Positions 42,795-52,288 are shown, numbered from the stretch's first letter. The stretch is DNA of 64,000 bases from Elusimicrobia bacterium RIFOXYA12_FULL_51_18 (GCA_001800245.1 MGVA01000027.1:90559-154558), one strand, 5' to 3'. Notes: a model not told the origin generated them from the letters alone. Numbers and translations: made by a program.

Positions 42795-44213
42795 ATGTTT
42801 AATCCTGAAAAGTTTAAAAACAAAAAAGCTCTCGTCATAGGCGCTGGGAAATCCGGGGTCGCTTGCGCGAACCTGCTGGCCGCCCGTGGTTTCGCGGTAC
42901 TGTTGAGCGACAGCAAACCCTTTGCGCGGCTTAAGGTCCGCCTTAAAGACCTTAGCCCGAAAGTGGAACTGGAAACCGGCGGACACACCGCCGGAACAAT
43001 GCGTTGCGGATTCGCGGTAAAAAGCCCGGGGCTGCCTCATTCTACCCCTCTTATTGTAAAGCTTAAAAAAAGGCGTGTCCCCGTTTTCAGCGAGATAGAA
43101 ACGGCTCTCGCCTTCTCCCGGACCTCCGAACTTATGGCCGTAACTGGCACCAACGGAAAGACCACCACGACCATCCTGCTCGGAGAGATAATGAAACGCG
43201 CCCTTAAGGCCCGCGGCGGCAAGGCCCGGGTCTGTGGAAATGTGGGAACGCCCGCGGCGGAGATCATAGAAAAAACCGGGCCACGCGACGCGGTCGTGAT
43301 GGAAGCATCAAGCTACCAGCTTGAAGACAGCTCGTTCATTCAGCCCCGGACCGCCTGCGTGCTTAATATTACGCCCGATCACCTGGACCATCATAAGACG
43401 ATGGCCAAGTACATAAAAGCCAAGACAAAAGTTTTCCGCTTTCAGAACGCAGCAGATGCCTGCGTTTTCAACGCCGATGACGACTACTGCCGCAGCGCGG
43501 CCGCAGCCTGCCGTTCCGGAGTCCTTTTTTTTTCATCCTCTAAAAAAGGCGGCTCCCTGAACGCCTGGGTGGAAGCGGGGCGATTAGTCTTCCGCGTTAA
43601 AGGGAAACGCCATATCCTGAAACCTCCGGCGCTGCCAGGCCTGCATAATTTAGAAAACGCGATGTGCGCGGCCTTGATGGCTTTTACGCGCGGAGTCGCT
43701 CCATCCGACATACAAAAGACCTTTTCCTCCTTCAAAGGAGTGGAACACCGCATAGAACCGGCCGGGAACGCGCACGGACTTGTTTTCATAAACGATTCAA
43801 AAGCTACGAATGTGGATTCCACTCTGGTGGCCCTGAAAGCCCTGGGAAAGGACCGCAGGAACATCTGGCTGATACTGGGCGGCCTTGACAAGGGCAGTCC
43901 CTACAGCCCGCTTAAACCGTATTTGGAACGTTCGGTAAAGGCCATCCTTTCCATAGGCGCGGCGGCTCCTAAAATAGAAGAAGAACTAAAAGACGCTTCT
44001 CCGGTCATCAGGGCGGGAACTATCGCCAATGCTCTAAAAACAACGCTGGCGGAAGGCGCAAGAGGGGACATAGTCCTGCTTTCTCCCGCCTGCGCATCTT
44101 TTGACCAGTTCAGGGATTTTGAAGACCGGGGCCGCAAGTTTAAGAAATTAGTAAAAAAGCTTATGACTACGGACTGGGATATGAAGCATCGAGAAAGTAA
44201 GATAAAAATATGA
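42795..44213 (+). CDS. murD: UDP-MurNAc-L-alanine:D-glutamate ligase MurD
   Basis: 472-residue Mur ligase attaching D-Glu. N-terminal Rossmann part (KALVIGAGKSGVACANLL), P-loop AVTGTNGKTTTTILLGE, EASSYQLEDS, NITPDHLDHHKTM and the C-terminal FINDSKATNVDST with WLILGGLDKG. Located between mraY and ftsW as in most dcw clusters; about 110 bases of Pyr-rich spacer precede it. Confidence 0.95.
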   Translation: MFNPEKFKNKKALVIGAGKSGVACANLLAARGFAVLLSDSKPFARLKVRLKDLSPKVELETGGHTAGTMRCGFAVKSPGLPHSTPLIVKLKKRRVPVFSEIETALAFSRTSELMAVTGTNGKTTTTILLGEIMKRALKARGGKARVCGNVGTPAAEIIEKTGPRDAVVMEASSYQLEDSSFIQPRTACVLNITPDHLDHHKTMAKYIKAKTKVFRFQNAADACVFNADDDYCRSAAAACRSGVLFFSSSKKGGSLNAWVEAGRLVFRVKGKRHILKPPALPGLHNLENAMCAALMAFTRGVAPSDIQKTFSSFKGVEHRIEPAGNAHGLVFINDSKATNVDSTLVALKALGKDRRNIWLILGGLDKGSPYSPLKPYLERSVKAILSIGAAAPKIEEELKDASPVIRAGTIANALKTTLAEGARGDIVLLSPACASFDQFRDFEDRGRKFKKLVKKLMTTDWDMKHRESKIKI

Positions 44214-44279
44214 GGATTCCGGATATAAAGCGCGCAATAGCTTGCCCTTTTAATTTTAGCCTTTAGCATAGTATTTACT

Positions 44280-45422
44280 ATGGACTTTTCATCCCGCCGG
44301 GAAAAACCCGCGTACAACACGATAAAAAACAGGAATCCTAAATATATGGATTTTCCACTTTTTCTGATCATCCTAAGCCTGCTGGGATTAGGCCTTGTTT
44401 CTCTTTTTTCGGCCAGCGCCATTTACGCTTCAAACAAAGGACTGGCCTCTCTTTTTTATACTAAGCGCCAAGCCATCTGGATGATCCTGGGCCTGGGGGC
44501 CGCCGCCGGTATCGCCAGGATAGATCTGGAAAGGATACGGAAGTTCATAAAACCGGGAGTGATCCTGACCGTGTTACTGCTTGGCGCGACTCTTTTCATG
44601 CCGCCGGTAGCCCACGTGCGCCGTTGGATACCCTTAGGTTTCATGAAACTGCAAATGAGCGAATTCGCTAAAATAGTCCTGGTCCTCTACCTAGCGGATT
44701 TTTTTGACCGCCACTTAAGCCATATCGCCTCTAATCCCAAACAGCTTCTGAAACCCCTTGGCGCCATGGCGATAATACTGGCGCTGATAGCCAGGGAACC
44801 GGACCTTGGCACACCGGCGCTGATGTTCGTGACGGCCATATTCATGTTTTTCGCCGCCGGAGTGAAGCTGCGCTTTATCCTCATGCCTATAGCCGCCATG
44901 ATCCCGGTGTTTATCGTGGAACTTTTTTTACACCCGTACCGCATAGCCCGCCTGAAGACTTTCCTCTCGCCCTGGGAGAGCGCATCCGGCGCGGGGTATC
45001 AGTTGGCGCAATCGCTCCTGGCCGTGGGCTCAGGCGGCTGGCTGGGTAAGGGCCTGGGCGCTTCCCAACTCAAGCTCATGTATCTGCCTGAACCGCATAC
45101 CGATTTCATTTTTTCCATTATAGCCGAGGAAACAGGTTTTATAGGAAGCCTGCTTATCGTTCTGCTTTTCCTGGGGCTTCTTATCAAAGGCGTCAGGATA
45201 GCCAGGAACGCCCCCAGTTTTTATACCAGCCTGACGGCGCTGGGCCTCACGCTTATGATCACGCTGCAATCCTTTTTCAATATGGCCATGACAATGGGCC
45301 TTATTCCGACCAAAGGGATCCCTCTGCCTTTTTTTTCCTACGGCGGCTCATCCATTCTCGCCTCGATGATAGCCGTGGGAATAATCCTGAATATCTCAGC
45401 CCATAGGAATTCCGGCATATGA
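44280..45422 (+). CDS. ftsW: Septal peptidoglycan polymerase FtsW (SEDS family)
   Basis: 380-residue SEDS glycosyltransferase with about ten helices: IILSLLGLGLVSLFSASAIYA at the start, RRWIPLGFMKLQMSEFAKI, the AREPDLGTPALMF block with the catalytic Asp, GYQLAQSLLAVGSGGWLGKGLG, FIFSIIAEETGFIG and the final GIPLPFFSYGGSS. Its position between murD and murG indicates FtsW, not RodA. It overlaps murG by four bases. Confidence 0.94.
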   Translation: MDFSSRREKPAYNTIKNRNPKYMDFPLFLIILSLLGLGLVSLFSASAIYASNKGLASLFYTKRQAIWMILGLGAAAGIARIDLERIRKFIKPGVILTVLLLGATLFMPPVAHVRRWIPLGFMKLQMSEFAKIVLVLYLADFFDRHLSHIASNPKQLLKPLGAMAIILALIAREPDLGTPALMFVTAIFMFFAAGVKLRFILMPIAAMIPVFIVELFLHPYRIARLKTFLSPWESASGAGYQLAQSLLAVGSGGWLGKGLGASQLKLMYLPEPHTDFIFSIIAEETGFIGSLLIVLLFLGLLIKGVRIARNAPSFYTSLTALGLTLMITLQSFFNMAMTMGLIPTKGIPLPFFSYGGSSILASMIAVGIILNISAHRNSGI

Positions 45423-46570
45423 CGGATCTAAATACCGCCAAACGCGTACTGATAGCCTCCGGAGGCACCGGCGGGCATTTCTACCCGGGCCTGGCCCTGG
45501 CTAACGAACTCCGTTCCAGAGGCGGCTGGGAACCGTTGTTTCTGGTTAAAAAGGGGGATATTTCCATCGCCGCCCTCCAGGACAACTATTATCCTTACGC
45601 CGAAATAAATATGACTTACATGCCGCGCTCGCTTAATCCCGCGGCGCACCTGTCGTTCATGTATAAATCAGCCGCCTCCCTGACCCTGTGCCTGCGCATC
45701 ATCAAAGACTTTAAACCCGCTTTGATATTCGGCACCGGAAGCTACATTTCCTTCCCGGCGGCGCTGGCCGCGCGCCTCAAAGGCGTACCGTCCATAATAC
45801 ACGAATCCAACGCCAAATTAGGGTTGGGCAACAGGCTGTGCGCCCGCTTCGCCTCCAAACTTGCGCTGGGCCTGCCGATAGAAGATAACCCTTTCAAAAC
45901 CAAATCGGAGCTGACCGGCACGCCCATACGCGAAATATTCTCCACCCCGGTGGATCCGATTAAAACGCGCGAACGCCTGGGGCTTAAAGAAGACGGGCCG
46001 GTGCTTCTGGTCTTCGGCGGCAGCCAGGGCGCGCGGCGCTTAAACCGCGCCGCGGCTTCCGCCGTAAAAAAATTAAAAGCGACAGGGCTTGCCTTCCAAG
46101 TTCTGCATGTGGCAGGGAAACGGGATTATGCGGACACCCTTCAGTTCTATTCAAGTTTAGGTCTGGCCGGCGCGCCGTTCCTGAAAGTGCTTGATTACTG
46201 CGAGGACATAAACTCCCTCTATGCCGCGGCGGAACTTGTTTGCTGCCGCTCCGGGGCAGGCACCGTAACAGAACTGCTTTATCTGCGTAAGCCATCCATT
46301 TTGGTCCCTCTGCCGACATCAGCCGCCGGACACCAGTCCAGCAATGCCGGGGTACTTACAAGGGCCGGAACAGCGGTAACCATCGAAGAAACGACCGCCT
46401 TTGAAGAACGCCTGGCCCAAGAGCTGCAACGTCTTCTTGCCGGCCAAGCCGCGCTTGAAAAGATGCGCGCCTCTTTTGCCGGACTTAAATATCTGCCGGA
46501 TCCCATGCGGGCCGCGGCCAACATAGCCGAGCTAATGGAAAAACTGCTGGGGCGCGGGAACCCGCTTTAG
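45419..46570 (+). CDS. murG: UDP-GlcNAc:lipid I GlcNAc transferase MurG
   Basis: 383-residue GT28 enzyme producing lipid II at the inner membrane. ASGGTGGHFYPGLALA (N-terminal G loop), PSIIHESNAKLGLGNRL, LVFGGSQGARRLN, and CCRSGAGTVTELL with LPTSAAGHQSSNA are all present. ATGA overlaps ftsW. After it the cluster stops: no murC, murB, ddl, ftsQ, ftsA or ftsZ follow. Confidence 0.95.
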   Translation: MTDLNTAKRVLIASGGTGGHFYPGLALANELRSRGGWEPLFLVKKGDISIAALQDNYYPYAEINMTYMPRSLNPAAHLSFMYKSAASLTLCLRIIKDFKPALIFGTGSYISFPAALAARLKGVPSIIHESNAKLGLGNRLCARFASKLALGLPIEDNPFKTKSELTGTPIREIFSTPVDPIKTRERLGLKEDGPVLLVFGGSQGARRLNRAAASAVKKLKATGLAFQVLHVAGKRDYADTLQFYSSLGLAGAPFLKVLDYCEDINSLYAAAELVCCRSGAGTVTELLYLRKPSILVPLPTSAAGHQSSNAGVLTRAGTAVTIEETTAFEERLAQELQRLLAGQAALEKMRASFAGLKYLPDPMRAAANIAELMEKLLGRGNPL

Positions 46571-46647
46571 AGCGTAATAGCGTAGAAGCGCAGGAACACG
46601 CGAGCGTTAAAACGCGCGAACGCTAAATTATACGGGAGGTATTATAT
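46571..46647. other. Hairpin-bearing spacer at the end of the division cluster
   Basis: Contains AGCGTT/AACGCT arms with a GC-rich loop followed by AAATTAT, possibly a weak terminator for the dcw operon. GGGAGG just before 46648 is the next gene's ribosome-binding site. Confidence 0.35.
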
Positions 46648-47760
46648 ATGGAAATAGATAAAGGCGCTAAGTGGGTTAAATTCGATTACATGCGCGATTT
46701 CATGCGCGACGTGCTTATAGGTCTGGGCACGCCCAGGAACGAGGCCTCCATTTCCGCGGATGTGCTGATAACCGCCGATAAACTCGGCTTTGATTCCCAC
46801 GGCATTTCCCGTCTAAAGCCCATCTATTACGACCGGATAAGACAAGGGATCCAGCTTCCGACCACCGCTTTCAAAATTATAAAGGAAACCCCGGCCTCCG
46901 CGGTAATAGACGGCGGGAACGGAATGGGCCATGTGGTAGCGCACAAAGCTATGGAAATGGCTATCAGGAAAGCCCGAAAATACGGCATCGCCATGACCGC
47001 AGTCAGGAATTCCACTCATTATGGAATGGCCGGATATTACCCGCTAATGGCGGTAAAGGCGGGCATGATAGGTATCACCGGCACCAACGCCAGGCCGTCG
47101 CTGGCCCCCACTTTCGGCATAGAGAACATGCTTGGAACCAACCCCCTGACCTTCGGCATGCCGACCGATGAGAAATTCCCGTTCCTGCTGGACTGCGCAA
47201 CTTCCATCACCCAGCGGGGGAAAATAGAAGTTTACGCCAAGCTCGGCAAAACAATGCCCGCTGGCTGGGTCATAGATAAAAACGGCTGCTCAAAAACGGA
47301 TCCGGGCAAGGTCCTGACGGATCTTACGCGGGGCACGGCGGCGCTGGTGCCGCTGGGCGGCATCGGAGAAGAATTGGGCGGCTACAAAGGCTACGGCTAC
47401 GCCACAGCCGTGGAAATACTTTGCGCGGCCCTTCAGCGGGGCGCTTACATGAAGATGCTCACCGGCATGAAGAACGGGAAAAAGATCCCTTATCCGCTGG
47501 GCCATTTCTTCATCGCCATAAATATCTCCGCTTTCACTGACCTTAATGCGTTCAAACGCACGGCAGGATCCATCCTCAGAGAACTGCGCGCGTCAAAAAA
47601 AATGCCGGGCGCAAAAAGGATCTTTACAGCAGGGGAAAAAGAACATCTGACCTGGCTCGCTCGCAAGAACAAAGGGGTGCCGGTAAACAGGGAAACACAG
47701 CAGGAAGTCCTGGTTATGCAGAGAGAGCTGGGCCTGAAAAAATACAAGTTCCCGTTCTAA
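46648..47760 (+). CDS. Ldh2-family malate/L-lactate-type dehydrogenase
   Basis: 370-residue NAD(P)-dependent oxidoreductase of the MDH2/LDH2 family, distinct from the Rossmann malate dehydrogenases. Typical blocks: GFDSHGISRLKPIYYDRI, GNGMGHVVAHKAME, RNSTHYGMAGYYPLMA, GITGTNARPSLAPTFG, GTNPLTFGMPTDE, DCATSITQRGKIE, and LGGYKGYGYATAVEILCA. Substrate could be malate, lactate, sulfolactate or ureidoglycolate; the sequence does not decide. GGGAGG precedes the ATG. No metabolic partner gene lies next to it. Confidence 0.85.
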   Translation: MEIDKGAKWVKFDYMRDFMRDVLIGLGTPRNEASISADVLITADKLGFDSHGISRLKPIYYDRIRQGIQLPTTAFKIIKETPASAVIDGGNGMGHVVAHKAMEMAIRKARKYGIAMTAVRNSTHYGMAGYYPLMAVKAGMIGITGTNARPSLAPTFGIENMLGTNPLTFGMPTDEKFPFLLDCATSITQRGKIEVYAKLGKTMPAGWVIDKNGCSKTDPGKVLTDLTRGTAALVPLGGIGEELGGYKGYGYATAVEILCAALQRGAYMKMLTGMKNGKKIPYPLGHFFIAINISAFTDLNAFKRTAGSILRELRASKKMPGAKRIFTAGEKEHLTWLARKNKGVPVNRETQQEVLVMQRELGLKKYKFPF

Positions 47761-47840
47761 GGAATAATATTAAGGGAGCGCCGGACAAAGACGTCAGGAC
47801 CATCATACGCGTAAGTATTGTTGACGGGGCGGTGAGAGTG

Positions 47841-47875
47841 TTGCCCTGGAGCCGCGTAGCGGATGGGGGGCCCCG
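47841..47875 (+). repeat. Dispersed 35-bp repeat, copy 1
   Basis: TTGCCCTGGAGCCGCGTAGC followed by GGATGGGGGGCCCCG. It matches 63,955-63,989 with one mismatch. A GCGTAAG occurs about 35 bases upstream of both copies, so the unit may be longer. It carries the internal GGGGCCCC palindrome. Confidence 0.7.
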
Positions 47876-47899
47876 AGGGGGAAGAGTGATGACCAGAAT

Positions 47900-48892
47900 A
47901 TGCTCGAAAACCTGGGAACAATGGTTGAAGACACGAAGGCTAAATTCCTGCTCTTTGCCGGGATCCTCCTGGCCATCAGCGGAACCCTCGGCAACAGCCT
48001 TGAAATAGAGCCCTTCCACAATCTTTTCTATATCTTCGCCTGGTGGGCGTATATCTTCCTTATTGACGCGCTCATCTACCGGATGAAAGGCGACTCCCTG
48101 ATCGTTTCCCGGATGGATGAATTCTGGTATCTCGCGATATGGTCGGTGTTCATATGGTTTTTGTTCGAACTGGCGAATCTGCGCCTTGAGAACTGGCACT
48201 ATATGTACCTGCCATCGGACCGGTCCCTGCGCCTGACCGGCTACTTTCTGGCTTACGCGACCGTCCTGCCCGGAATTTTCGAAACCACGGAACTCCTGGC
48301 TGCGGCCGGGCTTTTCAAGAATGCCAGGATAATTCCGCTGCGCGTTACTCCGGGGCTCATAAACGCGCTCTTAGCGGCCGGCGCGGCGGCCCTGATCCTG
48401 CCGCTGGCACTGCCGCGATACTTTTTCGCGCTCATCTGGGTTGCTTTCACATTATTGCTGGAACCGATCAACTACCGCCTCGGACTCCGCACACTTTTAC
48501 GGGATCTGGAGGAGGGGAACCCCCGGAAACTCTATCAATTGCTCTCCGGCGGAGTTATCTGCGGCTTCCTTTGGGAGTTTTGGAACTTCAAAGCCGGGGC
48601 AAAATGGATTTACACCGTACCGCTGGTGGGGAACCTGAAACTTTTTGAAATGCCGGTCGCCGGCTATATCGGATTTCCTGTCTTCGCCGTGGAATGCTAC
48701 GCCATGTATAATTTTATTTCTTACCTTAGGCGGGGCAGGACCTGGGAGGAGAACTCGCAGGAGCCGTTGCCGGAACTAAACCCCGCTGCCTGGCTGCGTA
48801 TCTCTGCGGCAATCCTGCTGTTCATTGTCTATTATATAACCCCAAACGCCATAGACACGCACACCGTATGGCTCTACATTGCTTCTTTTTAA
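47900..48892 (+). CDS. Uncharacterised polytopic membrane protein
   Basis: 330 residues, about eight to nine membrane helices. Conserved-looking polar motifs sit at helix ends: FELANLRLENWHYMYLP, then GFLWEFWNFKAGAKWIYTVP, FEMPVAGYIGFPVFAVECYAMY. The repeated W-E-x-W/N and aromatic clusters recall lycopene-cyclase-like or carotenoid-related membrane proteins, but I cannot confirm this. An internal Met at residue 8 is an alternative start. It starts 25 bases after the 35-bp repeat. Confidence 0.6.
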   Translation: MLENLGTMVEDTKAKFLLFAGILLAISGTLGNSLEIEPFHNLFYIFAWWAYIFLIDALIYRMKGDSLIVSRMDEFWYLAIWSVFIWFLFELANLRLENWHYMYLPSDRSLRLTGYFLAYATVLPGIFETTELLAAAGLFKNARIIPLRVTPGLINALLAAGAAALILPLALPRYFFALIWVAFTLLLEPINYRLGLRTLLRDLEEGNPRKLYQLLSGGVICGFLWEFWNFKAGAKWIYTVPLVGNLKLFEMPVAGYIGFPVFAVECYAMYNFISYLRRGRTWEENSQEPLPELNPAAWLRISAAILLFIVYYITPNAIDTHTVWLYIASF

Positions 48893-48996
48893 TCTACAAG
48901 AGCTTAGGCCTAATTGCTATTGACTTTCGTAAATGCGGAGTGTATAACATATCGGACAAAATCGGACCGCGACATCTACACGTTAAGGAGAAGAAT

Positions 48997-50013
48997 ATGA
49001 GATCAACATTGAGAATGGCAATCATCCTGACGGCAATCTTTCAGACACTGCCTAATCTGGCTTTTGCGGAAGGTAAAAGTATATACGGCGCGGACAACCG
49101 CATCGAGCTCTTTAACGCTTCGCCTGAAACTTATAAAATTGCAGACTCTGTGGTCTCGCTCTGGAGCTCCGCTAGTGTGACAATCGACCCAGTCGCCAAG
49201 ACCGCAGTTCTAAGCACCGTGAATTTCGGTGAAAGAGCTAACCTCTGCCCCGGAGAGCAATTCCGGGAACAGCCTATCGGCGCCTTCTGCTCAGGTTCTT
49301 TAGTCGGACCGGACCTGATAATGACCGCCGGACACTGCGTAACCGACGCGGAGAAGTGTAAAAGCACCAAGATCGTCTTCGGCTTCGCTATACAAAAAGC
49401 CGGCGGAGTCCCCACGACCAAAATGGCCCAGAGCGAAGTATACGCCTGCAAAAAGATCATAACACGTTTCCTGGGCAGAGAACAGGGTCCACTAAATCCC
49501 GCGGGCCAGACTCTTGGCCCGGACTATGCGCTCATACAGCTTGACCGGAAAGTGGTCGGACACAAGCCCCTGCCGGTAAACAGGACCGCCAGCCTCAAGA
49601 AAGGAGATAAACTGATGGTCATCGGCCACCCCGTGGGCCTGCCCCTTAAGATCGCCGCCGGCGCCTCCGTACGCGACGCGTCGAAAGTGGGGTACTTCGT
49701 AGCCGACCTAGACACTTTCGGCGGGAATTCCGGTTCCCCCGTTTTCAACACCGCCACCAAACTTATAGAAGGCATTCTGGTACGCGGCGACGAGGATTTT
49801 CTGGATAGCCCGGCCGGCTGCACCACCATGGCCACTTACGCCCAGACCGGCGGCCGTGGAGAGGACGTGACCAAGATCTCGGCGCTTGAATCCTTCATCC
49901 CCAAACTCAAAGCGTCGTCAAAGACCGACTCCTTCCAGGATGTGAAAATGGATGGCGCCTCATCGGATGGCATAAGCCAGCGCCTCGCTCCGTCCAAAAT
50001 AAACTTCCAGTAA
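48997..50013 (+). CDS. Secreted trypsin-like serine protease
   Basis: 338 residues with a signal peptide (cleavage near AFA-EG, residue 24) and a chymotrypsin-fold domain. Triad: His113 in MTAGHC, Asp176 in GPDYALIQL, Ser245 in GGNSGSP. The domain has several cysteines (C84, C98, C114 and others) that may form disulfides, fitting export. AAGGAG is six bases before the ATG at 48997; the frame is open upstream but without coding character. Such proteases act in the periplasm or outside the cell. A strong terminator follows. Confidence 0.88.
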   Translation: MRSTLRMAIILTAIFQTLPNLAFAEGKSIYGADNRIELFNASPETYKIADSVVSLWSSASVTIDPVAKTAVLSTVNFGERANLCPGEQFREQPIGAFCSGSLVGPDLIMTAGHCVTDAEKCKSTKIVFGFAIQKAGGVPTTKMAQSEVYACKKIITRFLGREQGPLNPAGQTLGPDYALIQLDRKVVGHKPLPVNRTASLKKGDKLMVIGHPVGLPLKIAAGASVRDASKVGYFVADLDTFGGNSGSPVFNTATKLIEGILVRGDEDFLDSPAGCTTMATYAQTGGRGEDVTKISALESFIPKLKASSKTDSFQDVKMDGASSDGISQRLAPSKINFQ

Positions 50014-50031
50014 CAGCGCATACTTAAGAAC

Positions 50032-50068
50032 CCCGGCCCTTCTGAGGAGGGGGGCCGGGAATTTTTTT
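50032..50068 (+). terminator. Rho-independent terminator after the serine protease gene
   Basis: Stem CCCGGCCC (50032-50039) and GGGCCGGG (50052-50059), 12-base loop, followed by AATTTTTTT. It lies 19 bases after the protease stop. Confidence 0.85.
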
Positions 50069-50122
50069 ACCCCTCCGCCCATCCCGGCGGCGGCTTGCCT
50101 TCCACGCGCGCGATTATATATC

Positions 50123-50146
50123 ATATTTGAACAAGTATTCACATAT
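50123..50146 (+). promoter_or_regulatory. ArsR/SmtB-type operator
   Basis: ATATTTGAA, six bases, TTCACATAT: the TGAA-N6-TTCA core (50128-50141) with A+T-rich flanks is the classic 12-2-12 operator of ArsR/SmtB metal sensors. It lies 18 bases before the regulator's ATG and downstream of an A+T-rich TTATATAT that may be the -10 box. Confidence 0.75.
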
Positions 50147-50163
50147 CAGCGAGGAGCGCGGCC

Positions 50164-50538
50164 ATGAAAAGAATGAAAGTTCCTGTTTGCGCCAGACCCT
50201 GCGTCAACTCAAAAAAAATGAAGAAGGTTTTAAAATTGATGCCGCCGGCCGGGACCATCCTCGACCTGGCCGCTTTCTTTGACGCTTTCTCGGACCCTAC
50301 CCGCGCGCGCATCCTTATAGCGCTCCGGGGCGCCAGGCTTTGCGTCTGCGACATCGCCGGGGTGGTGAACATAAGCGTCTCGGCGGTCTCACACCAGCTC
50401 AGATTGCTCCGGGCCTTGCGCCTGGTCAGATACGCCTGTAAAGGCCGTATGGTCTTCTATGAGCTAGACGACCGCCATGTCCGGAAAATACTTGACGTGG
50501 GCTTAAGCCATATTTCCGAACGGACTAAAACATCATGA
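50164..50538 (+). CDS. ArsR/SmtB-family metal-sensing repressor
   Basis: 124-residue winged-helix repressor. Metal site residues are visible: Cys60-Val-Cys62-Asp63 in the alpha3 helix (RLCVCDIA) and an N-terminal pair Cys9 and Cys13. This resembles the alpha3N site of CadC-type sensors for cadmium, lead or similar soft metals. The recognition helix ISVSAVSHQLRLLRAL follows. It probably represses its own operon via the TGAA-N6-TTCA site just upstream. It overlaps the permease gene by four bases. Confidence 0.9.
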   Translation: MKRMKVPVCARPCVNSKKMKKVLKLMPPAGTILDLAAFFDAFSDPTRARILIALRGARLCVCDIAGVVNISVSAVSHQLRLLRALRLVRYACKGRMVFYELDDRHVRKILDVGLSHISERTKTS

Positions 50539-51596
50539 TCACGCGCATTTTCACCGGGCTGCTTACGGAAATATGGACCGTATTCCAGGAAGCCTCTTTC
50601 TATATCCTGCTCGGCATGTTCGTGGCCGGACTCATAGAGATGTTCCTGAACGAGGAAGTAATAGCCAGGCACATGGGCAAACGCGATCTCAAGTCGGTGT
50701 TATGGGCCGCCCTACTGGGAGTGCCCCTGCCGCTGTGCTCCTGCGGCGTTCTGCCGGCCGCCGTTTCCCTGAAAAATAAAGGCGCCGCGAAAGGAGCCAC
50801 ACTTTCATTTCTTATCTCCACGCCCGAATCCGGCATCGACTCCATAGTCCTTTCCTTCGCTCTGCTGGACCCGATAATGGCGTTCTTCAGGCCACTGGCC
50901 GCCTTTACAACCGCCGTACTGGCCGGAACGGCCGAGAATTTATTCGGCGTAGCGGAGGCTGAAAAACCCTCTAAATCCAAGCGTACCCCTGCCTGCGCCT
51001 GCTGCCATACAGGCGATAAGAAAGCAAAGCAGGGTCTTATTGAGAAATTCAAAGCCGGCATGGAATATGCTTTTGTGGAAATGCTGGGAGATATCGGCAA
51101 GTGGCTGGTCTTCGGAATCGTGGCCGCCGGCATCATCTCTTACTCTTTCCCGCAATCGTTCATTGAGCGCTACTTCGGCTCCGGCTGGCTCTCCATGCTG
51201 CTTATGCTGATCGTCGGCATCCCGATGTACATCTGTGCCTCAGCCTCCACGCCCATAGCCGCGGCGCTCATAGCTAAAGGAATGAGCCCCGGCGCCGCGC
51301 TGGTCTTCCTGTTGGCGGGCCCGGCCACCAACGCCGCAGGCATAGCTGTTATCGCTAAACTTATGGGGAGAAGAACCGTTGCCATCTATCTGGCGACAAT
51401 CTCCGTCTCCGCACTCGCTATGGGCGCTCTTCTTAACCAGGTTTACACTTTCGCCGGTATAAATCCCAGGGCCATTATCGGTCGGGCCGGCGAAATGACG
51501 CCCGAATGGCTTGGGATGATCTCGGCCGTTGTTCTTATGGCGCTCACCCTTAACGCCGCGCGCCGCACCAGAAACCACCCGCGCTGTGACGCTTGA
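50535..51596 (+). CDS. SO_0444-type heavy-metal efflux permease (DUF318)
   Basis: 353-residue membrane permease with two repeats of four helices. The signature PLPLCSCGVLPAAVSLKNKGAAKGATLSFLISTPESGIDS near the N-terminus and the matching second-half segment PMYICASASTPIAAALIAKG...LLAGPATNA are present. Between them is a cytoplasmic loop with CACCH, a probable metal ligand site. Family members are linked to copper/zinc or arsenic efflux. Coupled by ATGA to the ArsR-type gene, it is the likely regulated target. Confidence 0.88.
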   Translation: MITRIFTGLLTEIWTVFQEASFYILLGMFVAGLIEMFLNEEVIARHMGKRDLKSVLWAALLGVPLPLCSCGVLPAAVSLKNKGAAKGATLSFLISTPESGIDSIVLSFALLDPIMAFFRPLAAFTTAVLAGTAENLFGVAEAEKPSKSKRTPACACCHTGDKKAKQGLIEKFKAGMEYAFVEMLGDIGKWLVFGIVAAGIISYSFPQSFIERYFGSGWLSMLLMLIVGIPMYICASASTPIAAALIAKGMSPGAALVFLLAGPATNAAGIAVIAKLMGRRTVAIYLATISVSALAMGALLNQVYTFAGINPRAIIGRAGEMTPEWLGMISAVVLMALTLNAARRTRNHPRCDA

Positions 51597-51697
51597 AAGG
51601 AATCAAAAACTCTATCACGGAGAATTTCTTTAACCAGGGCGCGGCCAGCCCTACTTTCTCCGAATTGCCCGAAGCACACACTAGCGGACAAAAGTGA

Positions 51698-51703
51698 TAT
51701 AAT
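51698..51703 (+). promoter_or_regulatory. Extended -10 promoter of the metal-binding protein gene
   Basis: TGATATAAT (TG-N-TATAAT, with TATAAT at 51698-51703), 35 bases before the ATG at 51738; no good -35 box, as usual for extended -10 promoters. Confidence 0.5.
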
Positions 51704-51737
51704 TTATATTCGGCAAATCCAGGATATCAAGAGGACT

Positions 51738-52283
51738 ATGAAAAAAATATTATTTCCGGTTTTAATCACAATTATCGCCTCCGGCATCGCTATTGCCGAG
51801 CCCCAAAAATCCCACGAATGCCCCATGGCTAAAATGAGAAAATGCGCCGGACTCTGCCCTGAAAAAATGAAAGGAGTTGAAACCGTCAGCAGGAACACGG
51901 AAAAAGGCGTGGAAATAACAATGACCGCAAAGGACAAAGAAACCATAGCTAAAGTACAGGAAATGGCCATGGTCCATTACAACTCCAAGGACACTATGGA
52001 AACCGGCTGCCCCGGCCGCGTGGAAGGCGCGCAAATAAAGGTGACGAATATTGAAACCGGAACCAGAGCGGAGATTACCGGCACTACCCCCGAAATGATA
52101 AAAAAAATCCAGCGTGCCTCCATGAAGGAACACAAACCGGCCGCACCCGCCAAAGGGATGAAAGCCAACTCTAGAAAAGAAGTAAAAAAGGTCGCCAAAT
52201 ATGCCTGCCCCATGGGCTGCGCGACTTCGGACAAGCCCGGCAAATGCCCCAAATGCGGCATGACAATGACGGAGAAAAAATAA
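51738..52283 (+). CDS. Secreted protein with C-terminal heavy-metal-binding domain
   Basis: 181 residues with a signal peptide (LFPVLITIIASGIAIA). The mature part has a Cys/Met pair region (CPMAKMRKCAGLCPEKM), a repeated MTAKDKETIAKVQEMA-type helix pair, and a terminal YACPMGCATSDKPGKCPKCGMTM that matches the heavy-metal-binding domain of copper-efflux proteins. It likely binds copper or a similar ion in the periplasm. It has its own promoter but lies between a metal permease and a Crp/Fnr gene. AGAGGA precedes the ATG. Confidence 0.8.
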   Translation: MKKILFPVLITIIASGIAIAEPQKSHECPMAKMRKCAGLCPEKMKGVETVSRNTEKGVEITMTAKDKETIAKVQEMAMVHYNSKDTMETGCPGRVEGAQIKVTNIETGTRAEITGTTPEMIKKIQRASMKEHKPAAPAKGMKANSRKEVKKVAKYACPMGCATSDKPGKCPKCGMTMTEKK

Positions 52284-52288
52284 AATCT

